NCBI GenBank assembly: GCA_008931825.1
Contig: QXVZ01032213.1
Coordinates: 10,381 to 32,990 of the forward strand
Origin: Phallusia fumigata
Taxonomy: Eukaryota; Chordata; Ascidiacea; Phlebobranchia; Ascidiidae
Direction of reading: 5' to 3'
DNA length: 22,610 nt
Position numbers and translations under genes: made by a program. Within the stretch, counting starts at the first letter, position 1. Every line of letters begins with the position of its first letter. Positions 17,429-22,610 of the stretch are shown piece after piece. Under the pieces are notes generated by a model. That model was not told where the DNA came from. It searched no databases and saw only the letters and a program-made list of their open reading frames with translations.

Positions 17429-20400
17429 TAGTAGTGGATTGTCTTGTCTTGCCTATTAACGAAGTTTTGCTTAAAGCATCTTCTTTTGCAATTAAAATTT
17501 GCCAAGCCGCTGGACCTGGGTTTGAAAATAACCTTGATGATGTTATGGAGTCTGGAGGTGTGTTGACATTCACAGTGTAATGTTTTCCATAACCATCAAA
17601 GCCCAACTGTTTATAAATAGATAGCTTACAAGTATTTGTTTTACCACTTTGGTTTTTTCTATGTATGTAGAAAATAGATCCATGTAGAATGATATCCTAC
17701 CTTTTTGATGTGATCAATCACCATAATTTAAAATCCCAGAATGTTTTTTTACTTGTAGAAAAAAATCAACCATTTAAATCTAAATTAGATTGGAAATTGT
17801 TGATAATCATTTTCCTTGAATGGTACAAAACCTGAAGCAGGTCAACTAGTTAGGTTCAAATGCAAAAAACTAATATTGTGAGAATGATAAAACATGATTC
17901 CAAATTTTGGCTTAAAAAAGAAATGCTGTGACATCCTCCAATAAAAAATAATTATTCTGAATCGTGCATCCCCAGTCCCCATCTTTGTGGCATACTCCTA
18001 TGAGGCACTTGTTAAATGGTTTTTTCATGTTTTTTTTATTTTATTTGTCCAGATATCCGTACAGGCACAGTTTGTGTAGGTGACTCATACAACCTGCCAT
18101 GTCAAAGTTTAATCCATGTAATGGAACCACGCATAACAGACAAGTTTCTAACGGGGGTGGAAACTGCTTTACACAGTAAGTTAATTTCCCACAGACTCAC
18201 TAGTTTACCGGCTAATGGTTTGTGTAATTAGGCTGTAGTGAAAGATTTGCAAAGTGGATAATCTTACTTGTAAATATTTGCACAACTCCGGCGTAGTAGT
18301 TAGGTAACCATTCGTGGCTAGTACCCACAAACTAGACTAACATGCAATGTACATTTAAGTCAATAACTAACTCATTGAAGTTAACAAAATACAGTCAATA
18401 TAATTATAATGTGCTACAAACACTGTACTACAAATTGTTAAAAGGCCATTTCAAGGTACCCTTTACCCATTTTGTTTCACTTCAAAAATAAAATGGTTAA
18501 ATGAGAACTATAGAAGAATCCAATTTGGGTACAGTTTAAGTGTCAATTTTAATGTAACACTTTTCCAAACTTATTGTAATAAGGTCAAGAATATATTAAA
18601 CACATCAGTCTATATACAGCCTTAATGCTTAAAACCATTCATTCAGTTTAAAAACGGGAATGTTTGTAAGTGATTGATTTACAAATCATCATAATGTTGT
18701 GCGTATCCTATTCGGAAGTCATCTACGTTCAATGCCACTAGCTGTATTTAAGTGCATGATTGTGTTTTACAGATTGCAACCGCAGTGCTATTCAAATTGC
18801 CACTGAAAAGTCACACCGCACCATTGCCATTACACCACTGTACAAGACCTCCGATAAGGAAATTGAAATGCAAATGGTTCATGCCACGTTACGTAAGTAA
18901 ACCGAAACTGACATGGCAATATTTGCCAACAAACTTGTGTAACCCTGTTTTCCTGGTTTTAAACTGTTGTACCCCAAATTTAAACCCAAGATGCTGTGCT
19001 TTGTTTCTACAAACATTTCATCATAGTATTATCACATTTTGCCCTTCTGTTTTTATAAAATTGGTTTTAAGAATAAACTGCTGAGTTCTACTAAAAACTA
19101 TGTATGAGATATTATGTGTGTTAACATAATTTATCTTTTAATCAGGTACTGTGCGATGCTGTATGTGTAATTTGTCAACAAAGCTCCAAGCTGTGATTCT
19201 CGTTGTGGAAGATGACCAGTGGGTAGGAACCAAATATATTGTAGTGATTTACAAACTGATAGACATAAAGACTAAAGTGTGTAGTTTATGCATGTGCTAT
19301 TGTTTCTTGCAATGTCCAAATGGTCTAATTTAGTAATGGTATGTGTACATTTAAAAACAAATTTGACTACTTTACATTAAGAAAAAGTTAAAAACATCTA
19401 AGCTTTATTTTTGGCGTAAAACTGACAATTAAACTGTTTTTTTGTGTCATATTAAATGATTTACACTAATATACTTCCCAACTACACTGAAATATATATT
19501 ACTGTAGTGCACAGTACCTAATTTAAAGCATTATGGTGTGTTGTGTCAAAAATAGCGACATGCTGTCATCATACATAACAGTTCCATTCATGTATGAACA
19601 ACACTTCATCAATAGAATCGCATGTTTTTAATTTTCAACTTTTGTACGCAGGAACTCTATTCAATGCTTCTGCCGGCATACTTTCCTCGATCGAAGCAGG
19701 AAGCAATGAAAAGTTTCAATCTACTTCCTGATTGCCAAGTTGGGAAATGGGGGGAGGTTCTACACCCCGATCGCGAAATCAGAATTACCGACCTGACCTC
19801 GACCAAGGATGCTGACACAGGTAAATAAAGTAATCTCTGATCGATGGCAAATTAAATACAAATTTTTATGGATTTTGCTAAAATAATGATAATTCACCAA
19901 ATCTTTAATGAAACAGATAGTTCCACCACCATTGGAGTATGTAACTCAAAGGCTTCTTGTAAGAAAGTCCTTCTTTTTTCATTTTGTATCACACATGCAC
20001 ACACACACACACACACACACACNCTTTACCGGCTAATGGTTTGTGTAATCAGGCTGTAGTGAAAGATTTGCAAAGTGGATAATCTTACTTGTAAATATTT
20101 GCACAACTCCGGTGTAGTAGTTAGGTAACCATTCGTGGCTAGTACCCACAAACTAGACTAACATGCAATGTACATTTAGGTCAATAACTAACTCATTGAA
20201 GTTAACAAAATACATTCAATACAATTATAATGTGCTACAAACACTGTACTACGTATTGTTAAATACCCTTTTTGTTTCACTTCAAAAATAAAATGGTTTA
20301 ATGAGAACTACAGAAGAATCCATTTTGGGTACAGTTCAAGTGTCAATTTTAATGTAACACTTTTCCAAACTTATTTTAATAAGGTCAAGAATATATAAAA

Positions 20401-21796
20401 CACATCAGTCTAGATACAGCCTTAATGCTTAAAACCATTCATTTAGTTTAAAAACGTGAATGTTTGTAAGTGATTGATTTACAAATCATCATAATGTTGT
20501 GCGTATCCTATTCGGAAGTCATCTACGTTCAACGCCACTAGCTGTATTTAAGTGCATGATTGTGTTTTGCAGATTGCAACCGCAGTGCTATTCAAATTGC
20601 CACTGAAAAGGCACACCACACCATTGCCATTACACCACTGTACAAGACCTCCGATAAGGAAATTGAAATGCAAATGGTTCATGCCACGTTACGTAAGTAA
20701 ACCGAAACTGACATGGCAATATTTGCCAACAAACTTATATAACCCTGTTTTCCTGGTTTTAAACTGTTGTACCCCAAATTTAAACTCAAGATGCTGTGCT
20801 TTGTTTGTACAAACATTTCATCATAGTATTATCACATTTTACGCTTCTGTTTTTATAAAATTGGTTTTAAGAATAAACTGCTGAGTTTTACTAAAAAGTA
20901 TGTATAAGATATTATGTGTGTTAACATAATTTATCTTTTAACCAGGTACTGTGCGATGCTGTATGTGTAATTTGTCAACAAAGCTCCAAGCTGTGATTCT
21001 CGTTGTGGAAGATGACCAGTGGGTAGGAACCAAATATATTGTAGTGATTTACAAACTGATAGACATAAAGACTAAAGTGTGTAGTTTATGCATGTGCTAT
21101 TGTTTCTTGCAATGTCCAAATGGTCTAATTTAGTAATGGTATGTGTACATTTAAAAACAAATTTGACTACTTTACATTAAGAAAAAGTTAAAAACATCTA
21201 AGCTTTATTTTTGGCGTAAAACTGACAATTAAACTGTTTTTTTGTGTCATATTAAATGATTTACACTAATATACTTCCCAACTACACTGAAATATATATT
21301 ACTGTAGTGCACAGTACCTAATTTAAAGCATTATGGTGTGTTGTGTCAAAAATAGCGACATGCTGTCATCATACATAACAGTTCCATTCATGTATGAACA
21401 ACACTTCATCAATAGAATCGCATGTTTTTAATTTTCAACTTTTGTACGCAGGAACTCTATTCAATGCTTCTGCCGGCATACTTTCCTCGATCGAAGCAGG
21501 AAGCAATGAAAAGTTTCAATCTACTTCCTGATTGCCAAGTTGGGAAATGGGGGGAGGTTCTACACCCCGATCGCGAAATCAGAATTACCGACCTGACCTC
21601 GACCAAGGATGCTGACACAGGTAAATAAAGTAATCTCTGATCGATGGCAAATTAAATACAAATTTTTATGGATTTTGCTAAAATAATGATAATTCACCAA
21701 ATCTTTAATGAAACAGATAGTTCCACCACCATTGGAGTATGTAACTCAAAGGCTTCTTGTAAGAAAGTCCTTCTTTTTTCATTTTGTATCACACAT

Positions 21797-21837
<41 letters not shown>

Positions 21838-22610
21838 AAACTTTGTATGCCCCATCTGCATAAAAAACTGAAAAAATAGTCTTCGAAGGGATACAAAAGA
21901 CAATTACTTCCTCAAGCAGTTTATTTCTCAGCCCAAAATTGTGAATCCCTACTCAAAAAGGGGGAAAATCATTTCCCTTGTCATAATTTATCTAAACAGT
22001 GACGTAACATTTGGTGTGTCTACAACCATAGATGCCAGCACTTCGGACAGTAACTCAGATACATCTGATGAGTCGATTGTCCCTGGGAATATGAACGAGT
22101 TGTCATTCACGAAAATGTCAGGTGACCATGATGAGAAGCGTCGATACCAACTTCGAATGCTCACCAATGACCAGATGTTAAGAGCACAGGAAAGAATGTA
22201 AGATATATTATATGCGTGCTACTTGTGGGAATGTTGAAGTGAATAACAAAATTTGAATGTTATGATAAGTAATAGGCACCAATACACTATTTGACGATAA
22301 ACAGCTTCTAAACATTTGCACTTCCTGTTCAAGCGAAATTTTTAGAGACAAAAATGCCAGTACTACGCCATTTGTTCTATTGTTAACATACAAATCAGTC
22401 GCTGTTCAGTGTTATAATAAATAGTAGTGTATTAAGACACAAAAAGTATGAGAGGGTATAGCAGGCACATAGAGGATGTCCGAAAAAAACTGTTTATGCC
22501 TCTACTATTAAATTTTTGTCATACCAACAATGTTTTTATGGCAGATACCGAAGACTTTTGAGGCTGGCTCGTACCAATGACCTGTCTTCTATAGCTGCCA
22601 CAAATGCACT
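16804..22610 (+). CDS. GDAP2: GDAP2, macro domain and CRAL-TRIO protein, 5' part
   Basis: This is the ganglioside-induced differentiation-associated protein 2 orthologue; its family has an N-terminal macro domain and a C-terminal CRAL-TRIO (Sec14-like) domain. Exons: 16804-16955, 17409-17557, 18053-18175, 18773-18892, 19146-19222, 19652-19820, 22032-22197 and 22545 to the window edge. All borders are GT-AG, with phases joining cleanly to about 340 residues. Family matches: TLPSWED, LYLWRGNAACLVVDCLVLP, AAGP, DIRTG, HATLRTVR, MLLPAYFPRS, HPDREIRI, then ARTNDLSSIA. The ADP-ribose loop, VNTSNE in human, reads LPINEV here, so the Asn pair of macro domains is not kept. A Ser/Asp-rich acidic linker (exon 7) separates the domains. 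The CRAL-TRIO part lies beyond the window. Exons 4-6 occur again at 20573-21620. Confidence 0.92.
17409..17557 (+). CDS. GDAP2: GDAP2 exon 2 (macro domain start)
   Basis: Acceptor tttttaacag, donor G|GTGTGT, 149 nt, phases 2 in and 1 out. It encodes RGNAACLVVD...NEVLLKAS, AIKICQAAGPGF and NNLDDVMESG, the first half of the macro domain. The truncated first copy of this exon is at 15927-15946. Confidence 0.9.
17558..18052. other. GDAP2 intron 2
   Basis: AT-rich intron of 495 bp ending in a long T-rich tract and acceptor tttgtccag. No other feature is seen. Confidence 0.8.
18053..18175 (+). CDS. GDAP2: GDAP2 exon 3
   Basis: 123 nt, phase 1 to 1, single copy. It encodes the split Asp then IRTGTVCVGDSYNLPC...SLIHVMEPR and GVETALH, matching the region of human GDAP2 that carries the family RTGEA and IIHTVGP motifs. 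The glycine-containing VGP of the family is VME here. Confidence 0.9.
18773..18892 (+). CDS. GDAP2: GDAP2 exon 4, first copy
   Basis: 120 nt, phase 1 to 1, acceptor tgttttacag, donor C|GTAAGT. It encodes CNRSAIQIATEKSHRTIAIT...YKTSDKEIEMQMVHATL, the late helix-strand part of the macro domain. The second copy (20573-20692) differs by two bases, changing Ser-His-Arg to Ala-His-His. Confidence 0.88.
19146..19222 (+). CDS. GDAP2: GDAP2 exon 5, first copy
   Basis: 77 nt, phase 1 to 0, donor TGG|GTAGGA. It encodes TVRCCMCNLSTKLQAVILVV then EDDQW, the last macro-domain helix and strand. Identical to 20946-21022. Confidence 0.88.
19652..19820 (+). CDS. GDAP2: GDAP2 exon 6, first copy
   Basis: 169 nt, phase 0 to 1, acceptor ttgtacgcag. 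It encodes ELYSMLLPAYFPRSKQEAMK..., then the conserved GEVLHPDREIRITDL and an acidic end, TKDADT. Identical to 21452-21620. The adjoining intron carries the CA repeat where the assembly breaks. Confidence 0.9.
19998..20022. repeat. CA microsatellite, first copy, ends at N
   Basis: A CA dinucleotide run of about 25 bases that stops at the N at 20023. The longer counterpart is at 21798-21834. Confidence 0.95.
20023..20023. other. assembly join (single N)
   Basis: A lone N directly after the CA run. The next bases (ctttaccggc) restart in the middle of intron 3, as at 18204. This is the second join of the same type as at 15947. Confidence 0.85.
20573..20692 (+). CDS. GDAP2: GDAP2 exon 4, second copy (probably allelic)
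   Basis: 120 nt with the same splice borders and phases as 18773-18892 and two missense differences. Since exon 6 leaves in phase 1 and exon 4 enters in phase 1, an exon 4-6 repeat could be spliced in frame, adding 122 residues and duplicating half of the macro domain. That is unlikely to fold, which is another reason to prefer an assembly artefact. Confidence 0.75.
20946..21022 (+). CDS. GDAP2: GDAP2 exon 5, second copy (probably allelic)
   Basis: Identical to 19146-19222. The base two before the acceptor CAG differs (aaccag against aatcag). Confidence 0.75.
21452..21620 (+). CDS. GDAP2: GDAP2 exon 6, second copy (probably allelic)
   Basis: Identical to 19652-19820, and the copy that leads directly to exon 7 at 22032. 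Confidence 0.78.
21798..21834. repeat. CA microsatellite in GDAP2 intron 6
   Basis: A CA dinucleotide run of about 37 bases, 12 bases longer than the cut first copy at 19998-20022. Confidence 0.95.
22032..22197 (+). CDS. GDAP2: GDAP2 exon 7 (acidic linker)
   Basis: 166 nt, phase 1 to 2, acceptor acaaccatag, donor AT|GTAAGA. It encodes a Ser/Asp-rich stretch (ASTSDSNSDTSDES) and then MSGDHDEKRRYQLRMLTNDQ and LRAQER. This matches the human linker with its EGDIDKQRKL segment, between the macro and CRAL-TRIO domains. Confidence 0.9.
22545..22610 (+). CDS. GDAP2: GDAP2 exon 8, partial at window edge
   Basis: Acceptor tttttatggcag. The exon continues YRRLLRLARTNDLSSIAATN up to the window end, matching the human NRWLCQARSEDLSDIA region just before the CRAL-TRIO domain. 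The 3' end is outside the window. Confidence 0.88.

Larger units (their letters stand above)
18204..20022. repeat. duplicated block 2, first copy (GDAP2 exons 4-6)
   Basis: It is colinear with 20025-21822. The offset is 1821 at the start and exactly 1800 from exon 4 onward, with about 20 bases missing in the second copy near 20260. The left half carries scattered substitutions, but from 19144 to 20022 the two copies look identical. The copy ends in a CA repeat cut by an N at 20023. Confidence 0.85.
20025..21834. repeat. duplicated block 2, second copy
   Basis: Partner of 18204-20022. It continues past the CA run into intron 6 and exon 7, so it is the copy connected to the 3' part of GDAP2. 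Confidence 0.85.

Noticed and set aside
18752..19084. 110-residue plus-strand frame repeated at 20552-20884
   Set aside because: It overlaps GDAP2 exon 4 in a different frame and runs through the intron. It is duplicated only because the block is.
21694..21903. Minus-strand frame with a Cys-Val repeat protein
   Set aside because: It is simply a translation of the CA microsatellite.

Overview
The window looks like nuclear DNA of a compact-genome invertebrate chordate, most likely an ascidian of the Ciona type. It is AT-rich, genes are cut by short GT-AG introns, and two conserved metazoan genes (IRAK1BP1 and GDAP2) can be rebuilt exon by exon next to a fast-evolving gene I do not recognise. 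The phylum-level call is an inference from gene content, intron size and high apparent heterozygosity. No species-diagnostic sequence was identified.

Left part (about 1.4-10.4 kb): a diverged tandem duplication of an unrecognised minus-strand gene. Each copy has a short first exon (copy 1 at 4545-4631, copy 2 at 9603-9692) followed by two homologous modules, A then B. Each module is one large exon plus a small charged tail exon with its own stop. The first exon ends in phase 0. Both large exons start in phase 0 and end in phase 2, and every tail accepts phase 2. A therefore cannot be spliced straight into B in frame, but the first exon can be spliced to either. The simplest reading is a gene with alternative 3' modules, present twice. 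A broken fragment of the IRAK1BP1 last exon (5251-5322) lies beyond copy 1, and the intact gene lies beyond copy 2, so the duplicated block probably included both. Repeats fill 5.3-6.6 kb.

Middle part (10.4-14.4 kb): a tRNA-derived SINE-like element, a 290-bp hAT-type MITE with a perfect 8-bp target duplication, other hAT-like ends, and a complete five-exon IRAK1BP1 on the minus strand, predicted at 260 aa.

Right part (14.4-22.6 kb): GDAP2 on the plus strand, head-to-head with IRAK1BP1. Its N-terminus and macro domain are present, and the window ends inside exon 8, before the CRAL-TRIO region. Two blocks appear twice (exon 1, and exons 4-6). Each first copy stops at a lone N, one in the middle of exon 2 and one in a CA microsatellite. 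This is the pattern expected when two haplotype contigs are joined without merging, so the duplicated GDAP2 exons are probably an assembly artefact. The exon 4-6 block is nevertheless in frame (366 nt).
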